Source: Apis mellifera (Eukaryota > Arthropoda > Insecta > Hymenoptera > Apidae). Taken from it: a stretch of 64,000 bases of DNA. The translations under genes were made by a program, and so were the position numbers. Location of the stretch: contig NC_037648.1 in the NCBI RefSeq assembly GCF_003254395.2, forward strand, positions 15,438,330 through 15,502,329. Reading direction: 5' to 3'. Positions 22,138 through 35,215 of the stretch are shown piece by piece (position 1 is the first letter of the stretch; every line of letters starts with the position of its first letter). Under the pieces are notes generated by a model that worked only from the letters and a program-made list of their open reading frames with translations, made no database searches and was not told where the DNA came from.

Positions 22138-25100
22138 ATGATTCTCTGGCTAACCTTAATCTTCGTGACTTCGGTAGCTGCAGGACCACCTTATCGAAAG
22201 ACAATACCCGATATATTACAACCACCTCCATGGGATTCTGTAGAAGAAACAGACGTAGAAATCATCAACGTGCCATTGTTTCAACGCGATGCTGTCGAAG
22301 GTCCACCAATGATCGATTCGCCGTCGTTAAATCCCGCCATTACTCACAAGTATTACGGGTCTCGAAGGTTTCCTTTGCGCGATTCGGTCGAAGCGTTGCC
22401 CTCAAATAAGATCGATTCTCAAGTCGATGATCTACTCTTGCAGAATTTCAGAGAGTCAGTATTTATCAGACGTAAATAATACATATCTTATTTCATAAAC
22501 ATAATCTTCGATATCGAATTATTTCATTCGTAAGTGATCGATAATCATCTTTCATGATTAATTTATCAACGATTGCGTGTCGAGATTGCGAATCGAAAGT
22601 GTACATGGAGCTACTCGGTGTTTTCTTCATTGTCTTTTTGTTCGTTGGATAATCAATGAAGGATGATTTATGTTGCTTTAGCGATCGAGTGCCTTTAAGA
22701 GATGCCGTTGAACATCGTGAAGCTCCCTTCTTTGGGAACGTCGATCACGAGTCGATTTGGATCGAGCCATTAGCTCCACCAACGTTAACAAGAATGGAAC
22801 AAATCATTAATCCAAAAGTGGTTTGCCATTTCGACTCTAGTGCGGTACACAGAGCAGAACCATTTTCTTTGTTTCCTCAATCCATACCACACCACCGATG
22901 CAGCCATTTGATATACATCGCAGCCACTTTAGGTAATTTAGTTTTTCGATTATTAAATCGAATCGATATGCTCGTATTAATAAATACATATAAATGACGA
23001 ATAAAATTTTCTTAGATCCAGAGAAGATGGTTATCGTCTCGAAAGATCGCGAATATGACGAGATCAAGGGTAAAGTTGTAAATCATTAATTATTTCGCGG
23101 GAAAGATACGTTAAAAATCCGAGTCCCGTTAATTTATTCCGTTCAATTCAAATATAGGTGGATACAAAACAGTAACGGGACATCGATCGAGGGATCCAGC
23201 GTTGCAAGTGCTCGTTTCGATCTCGATCTCGGTTTCAAGTCGGGGAAAATTGTTCTCTGACCTAACCAAAAGTTATTGTGAAAAATTTGCCAAATCCATC
23301 GTGAACTTTCTCCAAACGCACGACTTCGACGGAGTGGAAATCGATTGGGAAGGATCGGCGAATCATTCGAACGATTTGAAACTGTTGTTGAGGACGATTA
23401 GAAAGTTTTTCGTTGATCAAGAATACGTACTTGCGGTGGTTCAAAGACCAGAAGATCCGGTGGATCAAGAAATTAGTTCTGTGGCCGATCTGCTTCTTCT
23501 GAGAGCGTGGAGGGACAATCCAACTTTCAGAAGGGAAAAGTTGGCACTTCATCCGGCTCCTCTGAAATACGTAGCTAGAGTGACCAACAAATGGATCGAT
23601 CGTGTGCCGAGAGAACACAGATCAAAGATCGTTCTTGGTTTATCTGTGTTTGGGCAAGGGTATACATTGAAATTCGAGAACTATACGGATGCTGGCGCGC
23701 CTATCATTGGACCAGGAATCGAGAATACATATGACAAGCAGAAAAACGGAAGGATGTCTTATTACGAGGTAATATTGTTCGATATTATTTATTTTTAACC
23801 TGAAAATAGATTGTTTCTTTTCATTTATATTTCTCATTGCATCCAGATATGTGAGAAACTGGAAGATGGATTGTGGACTGCCGGTAGAGACGAAGAAGGA
23901 CCGTACATAAAACGTGGAGATCAATGGATTGGTTATGAGGATCCGTTGACGATGAAAATCAAAATAGCATACATTAGGTCGATGAAGCTTGGTGGAGTTT
24001 CTTTGTGGTCTCTCGACTTGGATGATTTTCAAGTTAATAAATTATTTTCTCTTCTCTAATTTCTCGCATTCGCTCTTAACATAAAATTAATAATAATAAA
24101 TGTTGCTGTTAGGGTATTTGCGGAAACTCGTGGCCCATGTTAAACGCTGCAACGGAATCGATTGGCTTTTACGACGAGACACAACTGGGAAAATGTTCCA
24201 GAGATGGACTCTCTATCGATCCCCAGAATTGTTCAGGATTTTATTCTTGTCACAATGGTAAATAATCTGATTGTAAATTTTTCTATAAAAAAAAAAAAAA
24301 AGAAAATTTAATGGACAATATTTTTTACACTGATTATCATTGTGTGTACAGGAGTACGATATCGGGGCCAATGCGGACCTGGAAAATATTTTAATTCGAA
24401 CAATGGTCGTTGCATAAAAGCGAATTCGAATGTTTGTAAATCTGATCAATTTAATCGAATTCAAGGGGATCGTTATCAGACTGAGATAAGAGAGTCACAA
24501 AAATTGCAACATTTAGAGATCACGTCGGAAAAGAGTCCCCGGGTAGTTTGCTACGTGACTTCATGGTCGTTATATCGCAAAGGAGATGGATTATTTGTTC
24601 CAGAACGTCTAAATTCTCGTCTATGTACCGATATAATTTATGCGTTTGCTGGATTGAATCCTGATACGTTGCTTATTCAACCGTTGGATCCCTGGGCTGA
24701 CATAGAATACAGTAAATAATTTTACTAAATTATCAAAATAGATTCTCAAAATAAAATTACATGTTATTCTGCTTGTTTTATTAGGATTAAACCTTATTTA
24801 TTAAAATAAATAAATATTTTCAGATTTGTATGAACGGGTGACAAATTTGAAAGGATCAAGAGTATTATTAGCTATAGGAGGATGGACGGATAGCACTGGT
24901 GATAAATATTCTCGTCTAGTTAGTAGCGGTGTTATTCGTCGCAAGTTCGTTTCAGCTACGATAAACTTCTTAAAAAAGCATAACTTCGATGGTCTCTCCT
25001 TTGAATGGAATTATCCGAAATGCTGGCAAAGCAATTGTAAAAAAGGGCCGGACACCGACAAACCCAATTTCACCAAATTGATCCAGGAATTGAAAAATGC

Positions 25101-26634
25101 GTTCGACCAACAAGAGCCAAAGTTAACACTTGCTGTAGCCTTTTCTGGCTACAAAGAGGTGATCGATAGGGCCTACGAAGTGCGAGAAATCTCGAGAATA
25201 GCGGATTTTATATCTGTAATGACGTACGATTATCATGGTGCTTGGGAGTCAAAAACGGGGCATTTGTCACCTTTGTTTGGAAACGCTGCCGATATTAATC
25301 CGTACTACAACATTGTGAGTTCAATAATACATTACATTTTATAAAACAATTATTGAAAATTTTTTCTTTTTTTAGAATTCTACAATGGAGTACTTAGTCA
25401 ATCTTGGAGCAGAAAAATCAAAGCTTCTGGTAGGGATACCTTTGTATGGACAGGCTTATCGATTGTCCAGTGAAAATCTGGCAAATCTTGGTGATCCAAC
25501 AACTGGTCCTGGAACTGCTGGAGAATTTACAAAGCAACCTGGGATGCTGGCTTATTATGAAATTTGTGATAGAATCAAATACAAGGGTTGGAAAACTGGT
25601 TTAGGTGAAATGAATGAATGAATCTAATATAAAAAAAGAAAAATCACTCTTCTATTCTTCCATGAAATGATTTTAAACTGATCTTAAAAATTTTTCAGGA
25701 CCAAGTGCTTATCTCAGAGACCAATGGGTGGGCTACGATGATCGGGAAAGTGTCTACGCGAAGGGTGAATACATTTTACAAAGTGGTTATGGAGGTGCAA
25801 CACTGTGGACTGTAGACTTGGACGATTTCTTAAATCGTTGCTGTTCGGAATCGTTCCCATTATTAAAGAGTATAAATCGTGCACTAGGTAAATGAATCAT
25901 TAGATATATTTTCTTTAAATTTAAACAATTATTACCTGTTGTAATACGTCTGTGTAATTATATTTACAATTATAGGCCGTTTAAAAAACAAGGAATTTTC
26001 TGAAGGATGCCAACGACCAGAAGAACCAATTACACCTCAACCTCCAACGTTGACAACTCATAGTGATGCCGTGGAAGAGACTCCACGGCCAACCATACCC
26101 ATGACTAAACCAACCATGTGGCCAACGTGGACTGAAAAGCCAAGCACAAGCACTCAGCATACGAGCACAACCTGGCCCACTTGGACTTGGAAACCAAGCA
26201 AAAAGCCAGACACAACGACTATTAGCAGCACTACAATCTCTTGGACCCAATCCACCAACACGTGGACTTCAACCAAGTATTAAATCTCTAATTTCATCTA
26301 AATAAATATGTTATTCATTATAATAAAACTTGTAAGTTTTTCATTTAAATTTATATCTTTTATCATAAAATTAAAGACAGCCATCAACAGTGGAATTAAC
26401 GGAAGTAACGGAAAATGTGGAAAAACCAACGGATTCTTCAAAGCCAGGAACATCGTGTATGATAGGAGAATATGTACCAGACCCTGAAAGTTGTAAAAAC
26501 TACTTTAGATGCGTGCTTGGCGAATTGCAACGCGAACAATGCGCGCCCGGATTGCATTGGGATGCAAGACGAAGCATTTGCGATTGGCCAGCTGCAGCGA
26601 AATGTCAAGTGGAAACTGGTAAGACTGCTTTATC

Positions 26635-26666
<32 letters not shown>

Positions 26667-29600
26667 CATGTATATTTGTTCATCGAAGAAACATTTTTTT
26701 AATTTAAAGAACAAAAAAACGTAGATGTTGGATTTTTTTTTTTATGTAATAATAATTATGTAATAGTATCTTTTTTATTACACACATTATGCTAAATTCT
26801 TCCTTCATTATTAATTGATTTTCATTTTTAAAAATAACGTTCATCAAATACTTTGAATTTTTATGCTGAAATGTACAAATAATGAGTAATTATATTACAC
26901 AGGAAAATTGAATTCCTGCTTTCAATAACGATTCTATAGTAATTTCTTCAGGAGTTGTCGTTAACAGACGTATCGGTTCATTGGCAATAACGTAAACCTG
27001 TTTATTCGCGCGTGGCAGTAATCATCTTCACTCCTGCGCATATTTTTCCACCAACCGCCTCCAGACAAACATCTCCCCTTTATAAATCATTCGATTCTCT
27101 GCGACACTCAGTATCACTATTTCTACGTGTTTATTTCCTTGCTGAGGAAAAAAAAAAAGAGAATGACACCATTCCATGTCATTCGCGTAATTTTAATTTT
27201 AATCTTGATAGATTCTGCCTCGATGCAAGTGCATAAGACATCCCAATTGTTTGGCATAGGTATATAGACACGAAGAAACAGAAGTAATTGTAAAACTTGA
27301 TATGATAAACCTAAACGCAACATTTTGTTCTTTAAAGTAGGTTCTGTTACCCAGAGACCTGGATCGTGGACCACGACGACCACCGTTAAAACCACCACCA
27401 CCACCGCAAAGAAACCATCCACGTTGGCGGTATGGTCGTCCTCTACCACTCAGAAACCGATCTTGATGAACGAGAGACCTCAAAAAAATTGCGTGCACGG
27501 CCAGTATTACTCCTATCCAAATTCCTGCACGAGCTTCAGTATTTGCGTGAATGGTAATTTAATCTCTCAGCAATGCGGGCCAGGATTGAATTGGAATAAA
27601 GAAAAAAATATGTGCGATTGGGCGTTCAAGAATCCTTGCATCGAGAAACCTAAGAAGACAGCTCCGTTGACTGCAACGGATATCAAGTCCATGGTAACAT
27701 ATCACTTTGTCATCACGTGTTGAAATTATAAAGGATTACATTTTTTCCTTTTTTCTTTTAGCCATGCACTCCTGAAAGCTACTCCAGCGTTCCAGGCGAT
27801 TGCGAAAGTTTCAAGGCATGTTTATGGGGTCGGTATGAGGTGTTCCGTTGCGCTCCTGGACTCCACTTTAATCAGAGGACTCGTATATGCGACTGGCCGT
27901 CCAGAGCCAATTGTCAGGACAACTCTGTGCCGACAGACGAGCAAGATTCAGGCAATAAACCAATTCGTCCATCGAGCACTGAGAAACCTTGGGAAGCGAC
28001 AACGACCACGCAAGCAACAACCACCTTGTCATCGGCCGTGATACATCCTGAAAAAGTTTCTCCGTTGTCCGGGTATTACAAAGTAAGTAATCACTGTCGT
28101 CATTCAATGAATTAATCCAAATCTCTTTAATGATAATCTCTCACTCAGATCGTGTGTTACTTCACGAATTGGGCTTGGTACAGAAGAGGCGTCGGTCGTT
28201 ATGTTCCTGAAAACATTGATCACACTCTGTGCACTCATATCGTCTATGGATTTGCAGTTTTGGACTACTCGGATCTAATCATTAAAGCTCACGATTCTTG
28301 GGCCGATTACGACAACCGTAAGAAACGATTCTTTTCCTAAAAGAATATTTCTAAAAGAGTATAAATATTTTATATTTTTCTCGAGCAGGATTTTACGAGC
28401 GTGTAGTCGCGTACAAGAAACGAGGATTGAAGGTATCCCTCGCTCTCGGTGGTTGGAACGATTCAGCTGGAGATAAGTATAGCCGTTTGGTGAACAATCC
28501 CACGGCCAGGAAGAAATTTATCGAGCAAGCAGTCCAATTTATAGAGAAATACGATTTCGACGGACTTGATTTAGATTGGGAATACCCAGTTTGCTGGCAA
28601 GTATGTTCAGATTCTAAAAATTAATCTCTCATTGAGTTCTCTTCTCTAGAATATTGCACCAATTATAATATATTGTACCCTTGTCGTAGGTTGATTGCAG
28701 GAAAGGGCCATCTTCAGACAAAGAAGGTTTCGCGGATTTACTGAAAGAGCTCAGTAACGAGCTAAGGCCCAGAGGCTTGTTACTAAGCTCCGCGGTTTCA
28801 CCGAGCAAACAAGTGATTAACAAAGGTTACAACGTTCCTGCCCTCGCCAAATACTTGGACTGGATCGCAGTGATGACTTACGATTACCACGGTCAATGGG
28901 ATAAAAAAACTGGCCACGTTGCGCCTCTCTACTACCATCCCAACGATGATTATTATTACTTCAATGCAAACTATTCTATTAATTATTGGATCGCCAAAGG
29001 AGCTCCTCGTAGAAAAATCGTTATGGGTATACATATATACATATTCTTTCTATTGAAAACACAAATCAGTTATCTAATTGATTTATTTGGATAACAGGAA
29101 TGCCACTGTACGGACAATCGTTCTCCATAAACGATCCAAGCGCGGGTACAGGATTGAACGTACCAGCCAGCGGTGGTCAGGCAGGAGAATTTACTCGAGC
29201 CTCTGGATTCTTGTCCTATTACGAGATTTGCGATAGGATACGGAATCGTGGATGGAACGTCGTTCAAGATTCGCAACATAGAATGGGCCCTTATGCGTAC
29301 AAAAGCAATCAATGGGTCAGTTTCGATGACGCAGAGATGATTCGAAGGAAGGCCGAGTATATCAGGAATATGGGTCTTGGTGGTGGAATGGTATGGGCGT
29401 TGGATCTCGATGATTTCCGGGATCGTTGCGGCGAGGGGCCGCATCCTTTAATGCATACAATTCAAAAAGTATTGGCTAATCCACCGGATAAAGATGAGAA
29501 ACGTAATCTTTCCTTTCATATTTTTTTCTTCGTTTTGTAATTTTTCACTTTTTATCGATTAAATATCTTGTTTTGCAGCTGAGAAACCGTCGATCACAGT

Positions 29601-32600
29601 GGAGGATTTAGAGCAAGATGCAATGACACTCACGGTAGCTCCCACTACTGTTGAAACGCCTATACCATCGTCGACCTCGACGGATCCGGTGCAATTTGAA
29701 AGTAGTTTTAAAGTAATTTGTTATTTTACGAATTGGGCCTGGTATCGTCAAGAAGGAGGGAAGTTCTTACCGGAAGACGTGGATACTGATTTGTGTACTC
29801 ATGTTCTCTACGGTTTCGCGGTACTCGATGGATCTCGGTTAAGGATAAAATCGCACGATCCATGGGCCGACATAGACAACAGTAACTATTAAAGATTTGT
29901 TTCCCTTTCATCTATATGGATCGCTATATCTTCAGAATTTTTTCAGAATTCTACGAAAGAATAGCAGCGTTAAAATCGAAGGGTATAAAGGTGTTGATGG
30001 CTATCGGAGGATGGAATGATTCAGCAGGTGACAAGTACAGCCGTCTGGTGAATTCGCCATCGGCTAGACAAAGATTCATAGAGAACGTGATCCAATTTAT
30101 CGAAAAATACCAATTCGAAGGGTTGGATTTAGATTGGGAATATCCAGTCTGTTGGCAGGTGAAATAACATGATATATTTATTATAATTTCTCATTTCTAA
30201 GATAATTAAAGACGAGTGAACAAATTTTAGGTTGATTGCAACAAGGGTCCAGCATCGGACAAGGAAGGGTTTGCCAGTTTAGTGAGAGAGTTGAGTGAGA
30301 AATTTAAACCAAAAGGATTGTTATTATCTGCTGCCGTTTCTCCCAGCAAACGAGTTATCGACACGGGTTATGACGTGCCAACCTTGGCAAAATACTTGGA
30401 TTGGATATCTGTAATGACTTACGATTATCATGGTCAATGGGACAAAAAAACCGGTCATGTAGCGCCTTTGTATTACTTACCCAATGATTGGGAGCCGACA
30501 TTTAACGCTGTATGTTGTACTTTATGTTATAATTATCGATGATAAATGAATGTGATACGAGTAACTCTTACATAATTTTTTTTTTTTTTACTTTACAGAA
30601 CTTCTCTATTCATTATTGGATTGAGAAAGGTGCACCGGCGAAAAAACTTGTTATGGGAGCACCCTTGTACGGTCAATCTTTTTCTTTAGCTGAGAGAACA
30701 CAGAGGGGATTAAATGCGCCAACTTATGGCGGTGGTGAAGCCGGAGAAGCAACAAAAGCGAGAGGCTTCCTTTCCTATTACGAAGTAAGTATTTTCCATT
30801 TTCTCTTTTCTAACTTTCCGTCGTAGATTTTTTTATAGACATATCTTTTATCTCTGGACAATTACAGATTTGCGAAAGAACCTTGAAGAAAGGTTGGACC
30901 GTCGTCCAAGACAAGAAACGTCGTATAGGCCCGTATGCGTTTAAAGGTGATCAATGGGTTAGTTTTGACGATGCCAGACAAATTAAACTGAAGGCAGAGT
31001 TTATAAAGGATCTTGATCTGGGTGGTGGCATGGTATGGGCCCTTGATTTAGACGATTTCAAAAATAGATGCAACTGTGAACCTAGTCCACTTTTGAGAAC
31101 CATGAACAGAGTTCTAAGAAATTATCCCAAAGGCCCATTATGTCCAGTGACGAATGGTAAATGGTTTTTAAAATTGAAATTTCATTTATTAAATAAAAAT
31201 GAGAGAAATTAAAGTAAAATGAAGATAAATCTTGAAAATAGAATTTATGACAATCGATATCGGTGAAACCAGCATGGAATCAACGACTAGTGAACAACCA
31301 AGTTGGGAAGCTACCACTTCCCAAAGACCAACGTATTTACCACCAACGACCTCAGATCCGTGCACCGACGACACTGATGATACTATCGAAATAGAAGCTG
31401 AACCACCATTAATAGGCACTTCGCCAGAAGATTGCGGTGGTCGTGTATTCGTCCCCCACAAAAAGGATTGTTCCAAATACTTCCTGTGCAATTTTGGAAA
31501 GCTCACTGAACACTCTTGTCCTCCTGGTCTTTACTGGAACGAGAACCGTTGCGACTGGCCTGAGAACACAAAGTGTAAAAATTCCCAACGTCAGGTGAAC
31601 AGTTGAAATTATTCTAATCTTTACGAATCTTTCTCTTCCTTTCTTTTTTATAAATCTAAATTAAATTTCCAGTCCAATCAATTAATCTTCGCTCCAGAAA
31701 CGGACAAGAAGAAAGTAATTTGTTACGTAACAAAGTGGGGAAGAAAGCGATCCGGAGCAGGGCAATTTCTACCCGAAGATATCGACCCGAATTTATGTAC
31801 CCATATCGTTTTTGGCCCCATCAAGTTGGATCCGGAACGACTAATCATACAAACTCCTCAGAGTACCAGCCAAAAGGAATTCTTTGATAAAATGGTAGAT
31901 ATTAAAAATAGAAACGGGATAAAGATTTTACTTAGTTTAGGAGGCTGGGAAGAATCGAAGAACAACAAATATAGTAGATTGGCGCACAATCCGGTGGATC
32001 GACTGAAATTTGCACGTTATGTTTCTCTTTACATTCTGTATCATGGTTTCGATGGCCTCGATCTTCTTTGGGAGTATCCAGTATGTTGGGAGGTAAAAAT
32101 AATTATGCAAAAATGTAACAAATAAAATATTTTAATAATAAGTAAATTTATCATTTATCGTTTCTAACTTAATTGTTATTGTTGTTAAAAATTACGGTTA
32201 TTTTACTTTTATAATGTTATATATAATGTTTTAATTTTCAATTTTACAGGTTGATTGTACTCGTGGTCCATTGAGCGACAGAGAAGCTTTTGCAGCTTTG
32301 CTTAAGGAACTGAACATAGCCTTGAAATCTAAAGGATTGCTCCTCTCTACTGCAGTTTCTGCTAGCAAAGAAGTTATCGATATAGCTTATGATGTTCCAG
32401 CATTAATCAAATACGTTGATTGGATGAACGTTATGAGTTACGATTATCATTCTAATTTAGAGAGTAAAACTGGCCACGTTGCGCCGCTTTATCATAACCC
32501 AAATGAACAAACCAAATACTCAAACGTGAACTTTTCTATAACTTATTGGCTAGAACAAGGTGTGCCATCGAATAAGCTCGTAATGGGTGTACCAACATAC

Positions 32601-33290
32601 GGACAGAGTTTCACATTATTGAGGAAATCGCAGAGAAATGAAAAGCCAGGCTTTAACGTGAAAGTTTCTGGACCTGGATATACAGGCGATTTTACCAAAT
32701 CACCTGGCATGCTTGCTTATTACGAGGTATGAATTCATCGATTGATAAGTAAATCACTTTATATATAGTATGTACTATACATAAATGATTATATAACACA
32801 CTTAGTAAGTATTTAATGCAAATTACTATCGTAAATTCTTTTATGTAAATTGCGATGTTATTTTTACGTTCGAAGTTTAAACTGAATGTTCTTCCTTTTA
32901 CGTTTACATTTTCATAGATATGCGACAATGTGAAAAATAAAAATTGGACGGCTATTAAAGATCCGAAGAATTTGGTTGGACCGTATGCTACGAAAAATGA
33001 TCAATGGGTCAGTTACGAGGATATATCAAGCGTAATGCAAAAAGTAATTGACGTCTATAAATGATGCAATAAATTTAAGATAAACGTTTATCATTCATAC
33101 GTATAAACATATATTCATATATTTTCTTCAGGCAAAATTCATAAGAGATTTAAATCTTGGCGGTGCTCTTATTTGGTCCTTGGATTTGGACGACTTTAAA
33201 AATCAGTGTGGTTGTGGAAAGTATCCTTTAACAACAGCGCTTAGCCAAGGAATTAGAGGAGAACGAGAACTCAGAATGGATTGTACTTGA
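22138..33290 (+). CDS. Cht10: Chitinase 10 (group II, multi-GH18 multi-CBM14 secreted chitinase)
   Basis: Large secreted chitinase that hydrolyses cuticular chitin during moulting. Coding exons: 22138-22454, 22682-22932, 23016-23069, 23158-23768, 23847-24032, 24113-24257, 24352-24711, 24824-25314, 25376-25604, 25699-25887, 25976-26276, 26377-26618, 27341-27693, 27762-28082, 28149-28317, 28389-28600, 28690-29026, 29098-29502, 29579-29881, 29947-30158, 30231-30509, 30599-30784, 30868-31156, 31242-31594, 31673-32092, 32250-32726, 32918-33043, 33132-33290. Phases agree; 2658 residues, typical for insect Cht10. Signal peptide MILWLTLIFVTSVAAG. Module order: GH18-1 (about 150-485), CBM14 (500-550), GH18-2 (585-944), Thr/Pro-rich linker, three CBM14 (1071-1120, 1174-1225, 1243-1295), GH18-3 (1350-1725), GH18-4 (1767-2135), CBM14 (2210-2260), GH18-5 (2281-2645). 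Active-site motifs: FDGVEIDWE, FDGLSFEWN, FDGLDLDWE, FEGLDLDWE, FDGLDLLWE. Only modules 3 and 4 look fully competent. Confidence 0.95.
26634..26677. repeat. (TA)n microsatellite in Cht10 intron 12
   Basis: TA run with ACATG at the right end, inside the 722-base intron 26619-27340, the longest intron of the gene. Confidence 0.8.
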
Positions 33291-34599
33291 GATACACGTA
33301 TCTTGAACAAATATGCAAATGATTCACGAATAACAATTCATTTACATTGTGTTCCACTTTCACGGATAACAATAAATCTCAGATCGTTCATAAATCATAT
33401 TAGTCAATGTAAATACTGTATAGCACGAAGTTACAAATACTTTGCAATATGATTTAGAGAGAAAAAAAGGAAAAAAAAAAAAAGGATTTATCTTGACGAT
33501 TTCATATTGTATTATGATTTCTAATCGTGCAAGATTGTAATAGGATCAAATAGGATTTGATCTATGTTATCTTCCGATTCGTGATATAATAATATGTTTG
33601 CAACGAGTAATGTTAATTGTATGTATATTTTATATGCTATGTTAATTAAATACATATTCGTCTAATGTTTTTAGACGAAGATGTATTTAATTAACATAGC
33701 ATATAAAATATACAATTTAAGAAAAGGAAACATGTATCCTATATTTACATTTCTTTTTTCTTTAATGATTTAGCTAACTCGTTAAAGAAAAACATTATTT
33801 ACAATAAATCGGAAAATAAGAATTGTACAATAATTTGATTCATTACAAACATTGATTGCTAATTCGTTTTTATGAAAAAAGAAGAAAAAACTGTGAAGTG
33901 ATTAAGGATTAAAGGAAAATTAAAATAACAAAATATTATTTTTTGGATGACAAAATTTTTTATTATTTTATAAAAACAAAATAAATTAAAAATGAAAAGA
34001 ATATAGATTTGATACATTCTATAAAAGACAATCTTTAATCAAACTCACAAGTACACGCGTATTATAATATTAATGCAATTTCTATAAACATCTGTATCTT
34101 ATGTATGACTTTAAATACATCATGTCATAAATAGAATAAATTTATCATTATGCGAATGAATCATTTATCCCAAAGAAATAATATGAATAAATGATAGTAT
34201 TAACTCTAATAAAAATTTTTACAAATTGTAATATTTAACTTGTAAAATTTGTTTAATGTACATATCTACAAATTTATCGATTTAAATTTTTGATTTCGAT
34301 AAAAATGCCATTTTTTATATTAATTTTTAGTTAAATTATGTTAGTGCGAAATTTTCAGGAATGATCGAAATATTGTCAGATAAGATGTATGTTTTTAATA
34401 TAAATTTCTCTTGAGATTGATTGGAATTAATTATACGAGTAAATAAGAAATGCGTAATGTTAGATAGTACGTTAGGAGAGGGTAAAAAGAAGGTGGGGAT
34501 TCCGATTTCTCAAATCATTTATGTTTGTCTAAACTAGTCTCCTGTGAGCACGTGAGCAGTGTAACCACGTAGTTGTGCATATTGAACTTGGATTTATAG
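33291..34599. other. Cht10 3' flank and possible sugar-transporter leader exon
   Basis: AT-rich DNA with several AATAAA candidates in the first 150 bases after the Cht10 stop, and the strong hairpin at 33622-33714. Near the right end, at about 34490-34599, composition is more balanced and a donor-like TTATA|GTAAGA ends at 34599. This could be a noncoding first exon of the sugar transporter. A CACGTG lies at 34549-34554. No ORF of note. Confidence 0.4.
33622..33714. repeat. Near-perfect 42-bp inverted repeat (hairpin, 9-nt loop)
   Basis: Left arm 33622-33663 and right arm 33673-33714 are reverse complements with a single mismatch (T opposite G, eight bases from the loop). The loop is AATGTTTTT. 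The repeat could be folded back with a few further pairs on the outside after a small bulge. It lies 332 bases after the Cht10 stop codon. Confidence 0.9.
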
Positions 34600-35156
34600 T
34601 AAGAAATTATAAAAAAAAAAAAATCTATAAGTCATTTAATCTTTGTTTGAACTACATCGTGTATTTTATACAAAATTATATGATATTTTATTAAGAAAAA
34701 TTTAAAAAATTTCATGATATTATTATTATTAATTAACATGAAATTATAAGAATATGAATTTATGAGAAAAGTGACATGACATTGAAAAAAAAACAAAGAC
34801 ATTTATATATAAATTATGAAACTTAATTATTTTTTACGCAATTAAACAAAAAATTTTAATATTGAATTTAAATATATTAAATTTACAATTATCGATTATC
34901 GAAATTCAGATCGAGATCTACAAAATCGAACGATAAAATTCGATAATTGATTAGCATTATCAAGACAGCCACGTTATAAAAAATTCAACAGAAAACGTCG
35001 AGAAATTAAATACACTTAGACTAGTAACCAAGTATAGAAAGTAATCAATGTAGTAATGATATTCGATTACAAACAGTCTATTATTCATTGTTTAAATTAT
35101 TATTATTACAAATAAGTGCTGTTATCTTATTTCAAATATTTTTTCTTTTTACATAG

Positions 35157-35215
35157 GTCAGCATATATGACTTGTAATTCGGAAGTTTACGTCAGCGACA
35201 TACTCGACTATAAAG
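35157..35215 (+). other. Alternative coding first exon of the GLUT gene
   Basis: A good acceptor (TTTTTACATAG) precedes 35157, and AAAG|GTATGT ends the exon at 35215. ATG at 35167 opens MTCNSEVYVSDILDYK and leaves one base (G). This is the same phase as the downstream first exon 36662-36671, so it can splice to the exon at 36954 in frame. It would make a protein of about 525 residues with a different cytosolic N-terminus. As it has an acceptor, it needs a further noncoding exon upstream, perhaps the one ending at 34599. Confidence 0.55.

Noticed and set aside
24961..25020. Sequencing error as reason for the N in Cht10 GH18 module 2
   Set aside because: Two further positions of the same motif differ (S and E for Asp), and flanking codons are intact, so genuine divergence is more likely than a single base error.
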